Assembly: GCA_040007895.1 (NCBI GenBank)
Contig: JBDTUE010000027.1
Location: 1 to 28,527, forward strand
DNA: 28,527 nt
Source: JADJLQ01 sp040007895
GTDB taxonomy: Bacteria; Bacteroidota; Bacteroidia; Chitinophagales; Saprospiraceae
Reading direction: 5' to 3'
Below, in pieces: positions 14,905-24,874 of the stretch; positions within the stretch are counted from its first letter, which is position 1; the number at the start of each line of letters is the position of its first letter. The notes under the pieces were generated by a model, which saw nothing but the letters and a program-made list of their open reading frames with translations, was not told the origin of the DNA and did not search any database. The position numbers and the translations under genes were made by a program.

Positions 14905-15525
14905 ATGGCCAAACAACAAAAATATTATGTAGTCTGGGAAGGTCTTGTTCCCGGAATCTATGATGATTGGAAAAAATGTGAAGCGCAGGTAAAAAATTAT
15001 CAGGGAGCCCGGTATAAATCCTTTGAAACCCTCGACGAGGCTACGACCGCTTATACAAAAGGTCCTTACTCAGGTCAATTTAAAAAGTCCGTGATAAAAA
15101 AGAAAAATTTTAGTAACATAGTTAAAGACAGTATCGCAGTAGATGCAGCCTGTGAAGGCAATCCCGGTCCTCTGGAATATCAGGGTATCAATCCTCATAA
15201 CGGTGAAAAATTATTTCATATGGGTCCCTATTCAGATGGCACCGTCAATCTTGGTGAATTCCTCGCTATCGTGCATGCTCTTGCAATGCTCAAGAAATTA
15301 GATAATAATCATACAGCGATTTATTCTGATTCCATCACAGGAATAAGCTGGGTAAGAAACAAAAAAATCAAAACTACTCTCGAGCGAACCTCAAGAAATA
15401 AACCAATATTTGATCTTGTAGATCGCGCGCTGCATTGGCTGAATACGAATATTTACAAAAATCCAATTTTAAAGTGGGAGACGGAACACTGGGGAGAAAA
15501 CCCGGCTGATTTTGGCAGAAAATAA
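14905..15525 (+). CDS. rnhA: Ribonuclease HI with N-terminal viroplasmin-like domain
   Basis: This is a 206-residue enzyme that degrades the RNA strand of RNA:DNA hybrids. The N-terminal domain (about 2-50, KYYVVWEGLVPGIYDDW then GARYKSFETLDEA) is the caulimovirus viroplasmin/RNase H N-terminal hybrid-binding domain. The catalytic domain (about 75-206) has the acidic residues Asp80 in IAVDAAC, Glu118 in LGEFLA, Asp142 in YSDS and Asp202 in NPADFGRK. I chose the ATG at 14905; an upstream in-frame ATG at 14863 would overlap tatD and add a non-family tail. It ends directly at a strong terminator shared with rpoC. Confidence 0.93.
   Translation: MAKQQKYYVVWEGLVPGIYDDWKKCEAQVKNYQGARYKSFETLDEATTAYTKGPYSGQFKKSVIKKKNFSNIVKDSIAVDAACEGNPGPLEYQGINPHNGEKLFHMGPYSDGTVNLGEFLAIVHALAMLKKLDNNHTAIYSDSITGISWVRNKKIKTTLERTSRNKPIFDLVDRALHWLNTNIYKNPILKWETEHWGENPADFGRK
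14917..14924 (-). promoter_or_regulatory. Possible -7 element for tatD
   Basis: On the minus strand TATTTTTG fits TAnnTTTG, about 38 bp before the tatD ATG and inside the rnhA coding start. No clear -33 partner is seen, so this is tentative. If real, the tatD and rnhA promoters cross over each other. Confidence 0.3.
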
Positions 15526-15552
15526 AAAGGAGATCTTTTGGATCTCCTTTTT
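15524..15552. terminator. Bidirectional terminator between rnhA and rpoC
   Basis: AAAAAGGAGATC (15524-15535) pairs perfectly with GATCTCCTTTTT (15541-15552) around a 5 nt loop, giving a 12 bp stem. On the plus strand a T-run ends the rnhA transcript. On the minus strand TTTTTATTTT follows the stem and would end the rpoBC transcript, whose stop is 20 bp away. The stem begins at the rnhA stop codon. Confidence 0.88.
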
Positions 15553-15572
15553 TATCATTACAGTGAGTTAAT

Positions 15573-18500
15573 CTATTCAGCTATGGCTGGTTCCAATGAG
15601 AGAATTCCATCTGTCGCTGTGACGATCAGTCGTTCGAATTCACGCATTCCCGTACCTGCCGGTATTCTCTTACCTACAATTACATTCTCTTTCAATCCAT
15701 TGAGGATATCCTTAGAAGCAGCAATAGCAGCTTGTGACAATACTTTAGTAGTTTCCTGGAAGGATGCAGCAGATATCCAGCTTTCAGTACCCAGAGAGCT
15801 CTTAGTGATACCTAATAACAATGGACTCGATGTTGCAGACAATGCATCTCTGTACTCTACCAGTTTCTTATCATTTCGTTTCAATGAACTGTTCTCTTCT
15901 CGAATTTGCCGAAGTGAAACTAAAGCACCTGGTTTTAGTTTCGTAGAATCACCGGATTCAACAACAAATTTTTTGTCATAGATCCAGTCATTATGTTCAT
16001 TAAATTCATGTTTATCTACAGCTTCACTTTCGAGGAAGTGTGTATCACCAGGATCTTCTATCTGAACACGTCTCATCATCTGTCTTACGATGACTTCAAT
16101 ATGTTTATCATTAATGTTGATACCCTGTGAACGGTAAACTTCCTGAACTCCATTGACTAAATGCGATTGTACCGCATAAGGTCCTTTGATATGTAGAATA
16201 TCCCTTGCTGCAATAGTACCATCTGTGACGGGTGTTCCTGATCGCACGAAGTCACCTTCCTGTACCAGTAAATGTTTTGATAACCCAATGAGATACTTGC
16301 TTTTTTGGCCTGTTTTCTCATCTTCGATCATCACCTCTCTGTTACCCCTCTTAATTTTTCCGAAGGTAACGATACCGTCAATTTCGGCAACCGTAGCTGG
16401 GTTGGATGGATTCCTCGCTTCAAATAATTCTGTTACTCTCGGAAGACCTCCGGTGATATCCTGAATTTTACCCAGTTTCCTCGGGATCTTTACAATTTTC
16501 TGTCCGGCAAATACTGAATCTCCATCACTGATAGAAATGTAAGCACCTACAGGTAACGTGTATTGTTTTAAATCATCACCGTTTTTATCAACAATTTTAA
16601 TAACCGGTATTTTCTTTCTGTTTTTAGCATCAATGATAACTTTTTCAGAGTAACCAGTCTGATCATCGCGTTCCATTCTGAACGTAATACCTTCCTCGAT
16701 TTCGTGGAATTGAGCTATACCTGAAAACTCTGATACGATTACAGCATTAAATGGATCCCAATCACAAATCAATTCTCCTTTCTTCACCATCTGTCCATCT
16801 TTCACTCTCAGCGTAGCGCCGTAAGGAACGTGGCTATTGTTGAATTGTTTTTTGGTCTTAGGATCTACTATACGGATTTCACCTGATCTTGATAAGATAA
16901 TATTTAATCTCTGATCATCTTCTTTTACAGAAGTAAAGTTGACATTGTCAAATTCGATCATACCATCAAACTTAGCTACCAATTCAGACTCCGTCTTTGA
17001 GATAGATGCAATACCACCCACGTGGAATGTACGAAGTGTCAACTGTGTACCAGGCTCACCGATAGACTGTGCAGCGATAGTTCCAACAGCATCTCCCTTC
17101 TCTGCGATACGTCCGGTTGCAAGGTTTTTACCATAACATTTGGTACAAACACCTCTTCGGGCTTCGCAGGTTAATACGGACCGGATCGTCACAGTTTCAA
17201 TACCGGACTCTTCAATCTTCATTGCAATCTTATCATCAAAATACTGAGCCGCATCTATGATCAACTCATCCGTTACGGGATGGAATATCGCATGTAAATT
17301 ATATCGGCCGGTGATTCGAGCAGAAAGAGGTTCGATAATTTTTTCGTTGTCTTTCAACGCCGAAGTTTCAATACCTCTTAATGTTCCACAGTCAACTACA
17401 TTGATAACTACATCCTGAGAAACATCCACCAGACGACGAGTAAGATACCCTGCATCTGCAGTTTTTAAAGCTGTATCTGCAAGACCTTTACGCGCACCGT
17501 GCGTAGAGATAAAGTATTCCAACACGCTCAATCCATCCAGGAAGTTTGATAGAATGGGGTTTTCAATGATCGCTCCACCTGAATCTCCAGATTTTCTTGG
17601 CTTTGCCATTAATCCTCTGAGTCCGCAAAGCTGTTTGATCTGTTGTTTGGATCCACGAGCTCCCGAATGAAGCATCATGTATACTGAATTAAAACCTTGT
17701 TTGTGATTGGACAATTCCTTCATCAAACTATCTGTAATCCTGTTATCAGCAAACGTCCATCTGTCGATGATCTGATTATATCGCTCATTGTTGGTGATCA
17801 ACCCGGTATTGTAATTTTCCCAGATTTCATCAACTTCAATCTGAGCCTGATTCAACGTTGCATCTTTAATAGAAGGTATTACAAGGTCTCCAAGATTGAA
17901 GGATAATCCTCCTTTGAAAGCCCAATAAAATCCCATGTCTTTAATAAAATCAAGGAAGTCAGCGGTCTGTGCAAAATCCGTTCGCGTAATGATATCGCTG
18001 ATGATTTTTTTCAAACTCTTTTTAGTCAACAGCTCATTGATATATGGTACTTTTTCAGGAACAGCTTTATTGAACAAGACACGACCAACGGTAGTATCTG
18101 TCAATCGCTGAACCATTTGTCCGTTTTCTTCAACACGCGCCCTTACTTTGATCGCTGCGTGAAGATCCAGAATACCTTCATTAAATGCTATAATTACTTC
18201 TTCGAAAGAATAAAATTTAGACCCTTCTCCACGAACTTTTTCTTTATCCGTAGATTTCTTTTCTTTTGTAAGATAATAAAGGCCCAATACCATATCCTGA
18301 GATGGAAGTGTAATTGGAGATCCATCCTGAGGATTAAGTAAGTTGTGAGAAGACAACATTAAAAGTTGAGCTTCCAATATAGAAGTTTGACTCAGTGGTA
18401 TATGGACTGCCATCTGGTCACCATCAAAGTCAGCGTTGAATGCACCGCATACTAATGGATGCAATTGAATGGCTTTTCCTTCGACCAATCTGGGCTGGAA

Positions 18501-19853
18501 AGCCTGGATTGAAAGTCTGTGAAGCGTCGGAGCCCGGTTAAGTAATACTGGATGACCTTTCAGAATATTTTCCAAAATTTCCCAGATTACAGGGTCTTTT
18601 CGGTCTACTAATTTCTTAGCAGATTTTACTGTCTTTACAATACCCCGTTCAATAAGTTTTCTGATGATAAACGGTTTGAAAAGCTCTGCGGCCATGCTTT
18701 TAGGCAACCCACATTCATGCAATCTGAGTGTAGGGCCAACCACGATGACAGACCGGCCTGAATAATCCACCCGTTTACCAAGAAGGTTTTGACGGAATCG
18801 ACCTTGTTTACCTTTGAGGATATCACTCAATGATTTAAGAGCACGTCCACCTTCAGCTTTTACAGCATTGGATTTACGGCTATTATCAAATAAGCTATCG
18901 ACTGCTTCCTGCAGCATTCTTTTTTCATTTCGAAGAATTACTTCAGGAGCTTTGATCTCCAATAATCTTTTTAAACGATTATTACGAATGATTACTCTTC
19001 GGTATAAATCATTTAAATCGGAACTTGCAAACCGGCCACCATCCAATGGAACTAAGGGTCTTAATTCTGGCGGAATAACTGGCAAATATTGAATGACGGT
19101 CCATTCAGGTTTATTGACCTGATTTTTTTGTCCATCCCTGAAAGCTTCAACCACACGAAGTCTCTTCAACGCTTCTGATTTCCGTTGTTGAGAGCTTTCT
19201 GTAGATGATTTGTGACGAAGATCAAAAGATACATCATCAAGATTTACTCTTTCGAGAAGATCTTTTACTGCAAGGGCGCCCATTTTAGCAACGAACTTGT
19301 CAGGATGCGTATCGTCTAAAAATTGATTTTCCTTTGGAAGTGCTTCGAGGATGTCAAGATATTCTTCTTCCAGTAATAAATCCAGTTGACTTATTCCATC
19401 TTTCTCTTTGATACCGGGTTGAATGACTACATATCTTTCATAATAGATAATCGATTCCAGTTTCTTTGATGAAAGTCCAAGGAGATAACCTATTTTATTA
19501 GGTAAAGATTTAAAAAACCAAATGTGCACCACGGGTACTACCAACTTGATATGACCCATTCTTTCACGGCGAACTTTTTTCTCTGTGACTTCTACACCAC
19601 ATCGATCGCACACAATTCCTTTATATCGAATACGTTTGTATTTACCGCAATAACATTCATAATCTTTAACCGGACCGAAGATTCGTTCACAAAACAAACC
19701 ATCGCGTTCAGGTTTATATGATCGGTAGTTGATCGTCTCTGGTTTTAAAACCTCTCCGTACGATCTTTCGAGAATATCATCCGGAGAAGAAAGACTGATC
19801 GTAATACTATCAAAGTATTTCGGATGCTTAGTACTTTTCTTTTTAAATGGCAT
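15573..19853 (-). CDS. rpoC: DNA-directed RNA polymerase subunit beta'
   Basis: This is the 1426-residue largest polymerase subunit. The N-terminal zinc site is Cys67, Cys69, Cys82 and Cys85. The catalytic magnesium loop NADFDGDQMAVH lies near residues 468-479. The second zinc site includes CEARRGVCTKC near 893-903, and the trigger-loop region GEPGTQLTLRTFH is near 925-937. The C-terminus ends with the conserved GTGMREFE and a short acidic tail. Length and motif order are normal for Bacteroidota. It lies 37 bp after rpoB and ends at the bidirectional terminator, so it is the last gene of the cluster. Confidence 0.98.
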   Translation of the reverse strand: MPFKKKSTKHPKYFDSITISLSSPDDILERSYGEVLKPETINYRSYKPERDGLFCERIFGPVKDYECYCGKYKRIRYKGIVCDRCGVEVTEKKVRRERMGHIKLVVPVVHIWFFKSLPNKIGYLLGLSSKKLESIIYYERYVVIQPGIKEKDGISQLDLLLEEEYLDILEALPKENQFLDDTHPDKFVAKMGALAVKDLLERVNLDDVSFDLRHKSSTESSQQRKSEALKRLRVVEAFRDGQKNQVNKPEWTVIQYLPVIPPELRPLVPLDGGRFASSDLNDLYRRVIIRNNRLKRLLEIKAPEVILRNEKRMLQEAVDSLFDNSRKSNAVKAEGGRALKSLSDILKGKQGRFRQNLLGKRVDYSGRSVIVVGPTLRLHECGLPKSMAAELFKPFIIRKLIERGIVKTVKSAKKLVDRKDPVIWEILENILKGHPVLLNRAPTLHRLSIQAFQPRLVEGKAIQLHPLVCGAFNADFDGDQMAVHIPLSQTSILEAQLLMLSSHNLLNPQDGSPITLPSQDMVLGLYYLTKEKKSTDKEKVRGEGSKFYSFEEVIIAFNEGILDLHAAIKVRARVEENGQMVQRLTDTTVGRVLFNKAVPEKVPYINELLTKKSLKKIISDIITRTDFAQTADFLDFIKDMGFYWAFKGGLSFNLGDLVIPSIKDATLNQAQIEVDEIWENYNTGLITNNERYNQIIDRWTFADNRITDSLMKELSNHKQGFNSVYMMLHSGARGSKQQIKQLCGLRGLMAKPRKSGDSGGAIIENPILSNFLDGLSVLEYFISTHGARKGLADTALKTADAGYLTRRLVDVSQDVVINVVDCGTLRGIETSALKDNEKIIEPLSARITGRYNLHAIFHPVTDELIIDAAQYFDDKIAMKIEESGIETVTIRSVLTCEARRGVCTKCYGKNLATGRIAEKGDAVGTIAAQSIGEPGTQLTLRTFHVGGIASISKTESELVAKFDGMIEFDNVNFTSVKEDDQRLNIILSRSGEIRIVDPKTKKQFNNSHVPYGATLRVKDGQMVKKGELICDWDPFNAVIVSEFSGIAQFHEIEEGITFRMERDDQTGYSEKVIIDAKNRKKIPVIKIVDKNGDDLKQYTLPVGAYISISDGDSVFAGQKIVKIPRKLGKIQDITGGLPRVTELFEARNPSNPATVAEIDGIVTFGKIKRGNREVMIEDEKTGQKSKYLIGLSKHLLVQEGDFVRSGTPVTDGTIAARDILHIKGPYAVQSHLVNGVQEVYRSQGININDKHIEVIVRQMMRRVQIEDPGDTHFLESEAVDKHEFNEHNDWIYDKKFVVESGDSTKLKPGALVSLRQIREENSSLKRNDKKLVEYRDALSATSSPLLLGITKSSLGTESWISAASFQETTKVLSQAAIAASKDILNGLKENVIVGKRIPAGTGMREFERLIVTATDGILSLEPAIAE

Positions 19854-19890
19854 ATACCAATTTTTTTAAATAAATGAACTAATAACCTCG

Positions 19891-22800
19891 TTATTCAAAC
19901 TTAATTTCCAAAGCCAATCCCTGCAATTCATTGATCAATACATTGAATGATTCAGGAATATTTGGTTCAGGAAGATTTTCTCCTTTTACAATAGCTTCGT
20001 ATGCTTTCGCTCGTCCGATGATATCATCAGATTTGACAGTAAGTAATTCCTGAAGAATATGAGAAGCACCGTAAGCCTCTAGTGCCCACACTTCCATTTC
20101 TCCAAATCGCTGACCTCCAAACTGTGCTTTACCACCGAGCGGTTGTTGAGTAATAAGACTGTATGGACCGATAGAACGGGCATGCATTTTATCATCCACC
20201 ATGTGGGAAAGTTTGAGCATATAAATAACTCCAACCGTCGCTTGTTGGTGGAATCGATCTCCTGTCTCTCCATCGTGCAGATAAGCCTGACCATACTGAG
20301 GAAGGTTCGCTTTCTCAATGTATGATTCAATCTCACCTAAACTTGCTCCGTCAAAAATTGGAGTTGCAAATTTCACTCCCATCTTTTCGCCGGCCCATCC
20401 AAGAACTGTTTCAAATATTTGACCCAGGTTCATACGTGAAGGTACACCTAGCGGATTCAATACGATATCGACTGCTGATCCATCTTCAAGGAACGGCATA
20501 TCTTCCATTCTCACGATACGGGAGACAATACCTTTATTTCCGTGGCGACCTGCCATCTTATCACCTACTTTAAGTTTTCGTCTCTTGGCGATATATACTT
20601 TAGCAAGTTTTTGTACACCTGCGGGTAATTCATCACCGATACTTACGTTGAATTTTTCTCGTTTATGTCTACCTACTTCTTCATTATACTTAATAGAGAA
20701 GTTGTGCAATAACCGGGTGATCAACTGATTGGTCTTTTTATCAGCAGTCCAGTTGGTATAATCCACGGAAGCATATTCAATTTTCTTCAACACGTTTGGA
20801 GAAAACTTGGTGCCTTTAGCAATCAATTGCTCGCCGTAGATGGTTTTTACACCTTCTGTCGCTTCACCTTTGAGCAATCGCATCAGTTTATCAATCAAAA
20901 TTGTTTTGAGTTGATTGACTGCTACTTCATGCTTTTGATCCAATTTATCAAGAACATCTTTTTCCTGAGTTTTCTGAACCTTATCTTTTTTGGCTTTTGC
21001 AAATAATTGTTTGCTGATGACCACACCTTCAATAGATGGTGGTGCTTTTAACGAAGCATCTTTCACATCACCGGCTTTATCACCAAATATGGCTCTTAGA
21101 AGTTTTTCTTCAGGAGTTGGATCTGATTCACCCTTAGGAGTGATTTTTCCAATTAGAATATCTCCTTCGTTGACCCAGGCTCCGATACGGATAATACCGT
21201 TCTCATCCAGGTCTTTGGTAGCTTCTTCACTTACATTGGGAATATCATTCGTTAACTCCTCATCACCAAGTTTAGTTTCCCTTACGTCGAGATCAAAACT
21301 TTCAATATGAATAGAAGAGAATACATCTTGTTGCACTACTCGTTCTGAAATTACGATCGCATCTTCAAAATTGTAACCTTTCCAAGGCATGAATGCCACT
21401 TTAAGGTTTTGGCCTAATGCCAACTCTCCTTTATCCGTAGCATAACCATCGCAAAGTATAGTTCCTGCATGTACTCGATCTCCTTTCTTGACGATAGGTT
21501 TTAGATTGATACAAGTAGCCTGGTTGGTACGTTGGAATTTAGTTAACTGATACGTCTTCAAATTATCTTCAAAAGAAACCAATTGATCTTCTTCAGACCG
21601 ATCATATCGAATGATAATTTGATTAGCATCTACGTATTCTACTACACCATCACCTTCTGCATTAATCAACATCCTGCTGTCCATAGCGACTTTACCTTCC
21701 AGTCCCGTACCTACAATAGGAGAAGATGGATGGATTAAAGGAACAGCTTGTCGTTGCATGTTAGATCCCATCAATGCCCTGTTGGCATCATCATTTTCGA
21801 GGAATGGAATCAATGAAGCAGATACACCGACGATTTGGTTAGGTGCAATGTCTATGTATTCAATTTCATCCGGAGTCAACACTGGGAAATCACCATGTTG
21901 TCTGCATTTGACCCTGTCTCCGACGAATGCACCTTTTTCGTCAAGTACTGAATTAGCCTGAGCAATTTTTTTATTGTCTTCTAATTCAGCGGAAAGGAAT
22001 TCTGCATTCGTCTTCGTATCGACTAGTCCATGTTTTACTCTTCGGTATGGAGTCTCGAGGAATCCCATTTTATTGATCTTGGCATGTACACAAAGTGTAG
22101 AGATCAATCCGATGTTTGGTCCTTCCGGTGTTTCAATCGTACATAATCTGCCATAATGCGAATAATGTACATCCCGTACTTCAAATCCTGCACGCTCTCT
22201 CGAAAGACCACCTGGTCCTAATGCTGAAATTCTTCGTTTATGAGTAATTTCAGAAAGCGGGTTAGTTTGATCCAGGAATTGTGACAACTGACTTGTCCCA
22301 AAGAAAGAAGAAACAACAGAAGATAATGTCCTTGCATTGATCAAATCAATAGGTGTGAATACTTCATTGTCCCTTACATTCATCCTCTCTCGAATGGTAC
22401 GTGCCATCCTGGCAAGACCTACACCAAACTGGGCATACAATTGTTCACCCACAGTACGAACTCTTCGGTTACTTAAATGATCAATATCATCTAACTCTGC
22501 TTTTTGGTTTATGAGCAGAACCAGGTATTTCACGATATTGATGATATCCTGATTCGTGAGAATCATGATATTCAAATCGATATCCTGATCTAATTTTTTA
22601 TTGATTTTATATCGGCCTACTTCTCCGAGATTATATCGTTTGTCTGAGAAGAATAATTTATCAATAATACCACGGGCAGTCTCCTCATCTGGTGGATCAG
22701 TGCCCCGTAATTGTCTATAGATATGTTGAACCGCTTCAAGCTCTGAACTTGAAGGATCTTTTTGCAATGTATTATATATGATGGTATAATCATCTTCTAC

Positions 22801-23700
22801 TTCTTCTTTCTGTAGAATGATGGTTTCAGCTTCTGCTTCTAATACCAATTGAATATTATCTTCATCCAGGATGACATCACGTTCAAGGATAATTTCATTT
22901 CTTTCGATGGTTACTACCTCACCGGTATCTTCATCAACGAAATCTTCCGTCCACTTTTTCAATACACGAGCTGCAAGTTTTCGTCCGATATTTTCCTGTA
23001 AATTTTTCTGAGTCACTGCTATTTCTTCAGCAAGACCAAACAAGTCAAGAATATCTTTATCAGAATCGAAACCAATAGCACGTAATAAAGTGGTTACCGG
23101 GAATTTTTTCTTTCTATCGATATACGCATACATCACTGTATTGATATCAGTAGAAAATTCCATCCAGGCACCTTTAAACGGAATTACCCGCGCAGAATAA
23201 ATCTTAGTACCATTCGGGTGGAATGTCTGATTGAAAAACACGCCGGGGGAACGATGCAATTGACTTACAATGACACGTTCAGCTCCATTGATTACGAACG
23301 TTCCTTTCGGAGTCATGTACGGAATATTTCCAAGGAAAACATCCTGCACAATCGTTTCGAAATCTACATGTTCTTCATCATTACATGAAAGTCTGAGTTT
23401 AGCTTTCAATGGAACACTGTACGTCAATCCTCGCTGCATACACTCTTCAATAGAGTATCTCGGAGGATCCACAAAATAATCAAGAAATTCAAGTAGGAAA
23501 ATATTCCGGGCATCGGTGATGGGGAAATTTTCCTGAAACACCTTATAAAGACCTTCGTTTCCGCGGTTTTCAGGTGTTGTTTCCAGTTGAAAAAATTCCT
23601 GGAAGGATTTGAGTTGTATTTCGAGAAGATCAGGGGACTCTGTACCGTGTTTGATTTTCCCAAAATTTACCCGCTTAGATTCTATTTTTCTGATTGCCAT
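19891..23700 (-). CDS. rpoB: DNA-directed RNA polymerase subunit beta
   Basis: This is the 1269-residue second polymerase subunit, forming the other half of the active-site cleft. The rifampicin-pocket region reads GTSQLSQFLDQTNPL and then ITHKRRISALGPGG near residues 465-495. The residues matching E. coli Asp516, His526 and Ser531 are all present, so no common resistance substitution is seen. The C-terminal KVGDKMAGRHGNKG and GGKAQFGGQRFGEMEVWALEAYGA blocks (the latter given in part) are intact. It starts 162 bp after rplL. That gap holds a long hairpin at 23781-23813 that may control how much rpoBC is made relative to the ribosomal proteins. Confidence 0.98.
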   Translation of the reverse strand: MAIRKIESKRVNFGKIKHGTESPDLLEIQLKSFQEFFQLETTPENRGNEGLYKVFQENFPITDARNIFLLEFLDYFVDPPRYSIEECMQRGLTYSVPLKAKLRLSCNDEEHVDFETIVQDVFLGNIPYMTPKGTFVINGAERVIVSQLHRSPGVFFNQTFHPNGTKIYSARVIPFKGAWMEFSTDINTVMYAYIDRKKKFPVTTLLRAIGFDSDKDILDLFGLAEEIAVTQKNLQENIGRKLAARVLKKWTEDFVDEDTGEVVTIERNEIILERDVILDEDNIQLVLEAEAETIILQKEEVEDDYTIIYNTLQKDPSSSELEAVQHIYRQLRGTDPPDEETARGIIDKLFFSDKRYNLGEVGRYKINKKLDQDIDLNIMILTNQDIINIVKYLVLLINQKAELDDIDHLSNRRVRTVGEQLYAQFGVGLARMARTIRERMNVRDNEVFTPIDLINARTLSSVVSSFFGTSQLSQFLDQTNPLSEITHKRRISALGPGGLSRERAGFEVRDVHYSHYGRLCTIETPEGPNIGLISTLCVHAKINKMGFLETPYRRVKHGLVDTKTNAEFLSAELEDNKKIAQANSVLDEKGAFVGDRVKCRQHGDFPVLTPDEIEYIDIAPNQIVGVSASLIPFLENDDANRALMGSNMQRQAVPLIHPSSPIVGTGLEGKVAMDSRMLINAEGDGVVEYVDANQIIIRYDRSEEDQLVSFEDNLKTYQLTKFQRTNQATCINLKPIVKKGDRVHAGTILCDGYATDKGELALGQNLKVAFMPWKGYNFEDAIVISERVVQQDVFSSIHIESFDLDVRETKLGDEELTNDIPNVSEEATKDLDENGIIRIGAWVNEGDILIGKITPKGESDPTPEEKLLRAIFGDKAGDVKDASLKAPPSIEGVVISKQLFAKAKKDKVQKTQEKDVLDKLDQKHEVAVNQLKTILIDKLMRLLKGEATEGVKTIYGEQLIAKGTKFSPNVLKKIEYASVDYTNWTADKKTNQLITRLLHNFSIKYNEEVGRHKREKFNVSIGDELPAGVQKLAKVYIAKRRKLKVGDKMAGRHGNKGIVSRIVRMEDMPFLEDGSAVDIVLNPLGVPSRMNLGQIFETVLGWAGEKMGVKFATPIFDGASLGEIESYIEKANLPQYGQAYLHDGETGDRFHQQATVGVIYMLKLSHMVDDKMHARSIGPYSLITQQPLGGKAQFGGQRFGEMEVWALEAYGASHILQELLTVKSDDIIGRAKAYEAIVKGENLPEPNIPESFNVLINELQGLALEIKFE

Positions 23701-23780
23701 AAGCCTCTATGCGAATTTAAAATGTCAATTAAATAATAAAAAGGTGTAAGTCTGTATGTCATTTAGATAAAACCAGTAAA

Positions 23781-23813
23781 GGCTTAGCCAAATACAAAGT
23801 ATTTAGCTAAGCC
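23781..23813 (-). promoter_or_regulatory. Attenuator or RNA-processing hairpin between rplL and rpoB
   Basis: GGCTTAGCCAAATAC (23781-23795) and GTATTTAGCTAAGCC (23799-23813) form 15-base arms with one mismatch and a 3 nt loop. On the transcribed minus strand it is followed by TTTACTGGTTTTAT, an interrupted U-tract suggesting partial termination. In E. coli the same gap holds an attenuator and an RNase III processing site. The analogy rests on position only. Confidence 0.65.
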
Positions 23814-23862
23814 GTCTGATTGTAATATATTTAGGAGTGCTGTAAATCAGGTTTAATTGATT

Positions 23863-24240
23863 TTATTTCACTACCACTTCAGCACCTGCTGCCTCTAAGG
23901 CCGCTTTCAATGCCTGAGCTTCATCTTTAGTTGCTTTTTCTTTTAAAGTAGCTGGTGCACCATCTACTAAATCTTTAGCTTCTTTCAAGCCAAGATTCAA
24001 TAATGTTTTTACTTCCTTTACTACTTTTAGTTTTTCAGCACCGCTGGATTTTAAGATTACATCGAACTCTGTTTGTTCAACTACAGCAGCACCTGCTCCG
24101 CCACCTGCTGGTGCGGCAACTGCGACAGCTGCAGCAGCTGGTTCGATTCCATGTTCTGCTTTTAATATACCAGCCAACTCATTAACTTCTTTCACAGTTA
24201 AACTTACGAGTTGATCTGCTATTGCTTTTAAATCTGCCAT
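23863..24240 (-). CDS. rplL: 50S ribosomal protein L7/L12
   Basis: This is the 125-residue stalk protein that recruits translation factors. The N-terminal dimerisation and L10-binding helices are at about 1-34, and an Ala/Gly/Val-rich hinge is at about 35-55. The C-terminal factor-binding domain (about 58-125) holds KLKVVKEVKTLLNLGLKEAKDLVD (24 residues described in part) and the family ending AAGAEVVVK. It follows rplJ by 71 bp, as in most bacteria. Several dimers bind one L10 on the ribosome. Length and order are ordinary. Confidence 0.98.
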   Translation of the reverse strand: MADLKAIADQLVSLTVKEVNELAGILKAEHGIEPAAAAVAVAAPAGGGAGAAVVEQTEFDVILKSSGAEKLKVVKEVKTLLNLGLKEAKDLVDGAPATLKEKATKDEAQALKAALEAAGAEVVVK

Positions 24241-24311
24241 GATCTTTTTTTTTGAATTTGTTTTTTAGATAAATTTTAATAAATTTTATAATGCGTACTT
24301 GGAAGCCTTAA

Positions 24312-24842
24312 TTAATTTGCTCTGTCCTCAAGAGCTTTTATCAAACCAGCCAGCTTATGACCACCGGATTGTAATGCACCGATGACATTCTTAGCCGGAG
24401 ATTGAAGTAATGAAATGATCTCACCCAACAGTTCGTTTTTAGATTTGATGGCAACTAAAATATCCAGTTGATCATCACCTTTAAACACGGCGCTATCGAT
24501 ATATGCCGCTTTGAGTTTCGGTCTTTCCATCGGACCTGTTCTGAATTCTTTTAATACTTTAGCAGGAGCATTTCCAGCATCTGCAAATAGGATAGCTGTA
24601 GGCCCATGAAGAGCGCCGAACAACTCAGCATATCCCCTGGATGCAGGTAATGCCTCCATAGCCTTTCTTGCCAATGTATTTTTCACCACTTTTACCTCAA
24701 TACCTTTCGAAAAACATAGTCTTCTGAAGGCATTGATTTGTGCCACTGTCATAGACGAAGCATCCGCTAAATAAAAATAGGTGCTGCCGTCGATTTTATC
24801 TTTAAGCGAATCAATAGTCGCTCCTTTCTCTGCTTTATTCAT
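24312..24842 (-). CDS. rplJ: 50S ribosomal protein L10
   Basis: This 176-residue protein anchors the L7/L12 dimers to 23S rRNA. The N-terminal rRNA-binding domain (about 1-130) shows YFYLADASSMTVAQINAFRR (22-41) and the VKNTLARKAME segment near 56-66. The C-terminal helix that holds L7/L12 ends in LAGLIKALEDRAN. In other bacteria L10 bound to L12 represses its own mRNA at a leader upstream of rplJ. Here the gap after rplA is only 32 bp and I see no obvious leader structure, so any such site would have to extend into rplA. Confidence 0.97.
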   Translation of the reverse strand: MNKAEKGATIDSLKDKIDGSTYFYLADASSMTVAQINAFRRLCFSKGIEVKVVKNTLARKAMEALPASRGYAELFGALHGPTAILFADAGNAPAKVLKEFRTGPMERPKLKAAYIDSAVFKGDDQLDILVAIKSKNELLGEIISLLQSPAKNVIGALQSGGHKLAGLIKALEDRAN

Positions 24843-24874
24843 TTTTAACTTGAGAATTTCTTAGTTTAATAAAA

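Noticed and set aside
15573..23700. Plus-strand reading frames opposite rpoC and rpoB
   Set aside because: They are shadows of highly conserved genes, with no recognisable domains and no promoters.
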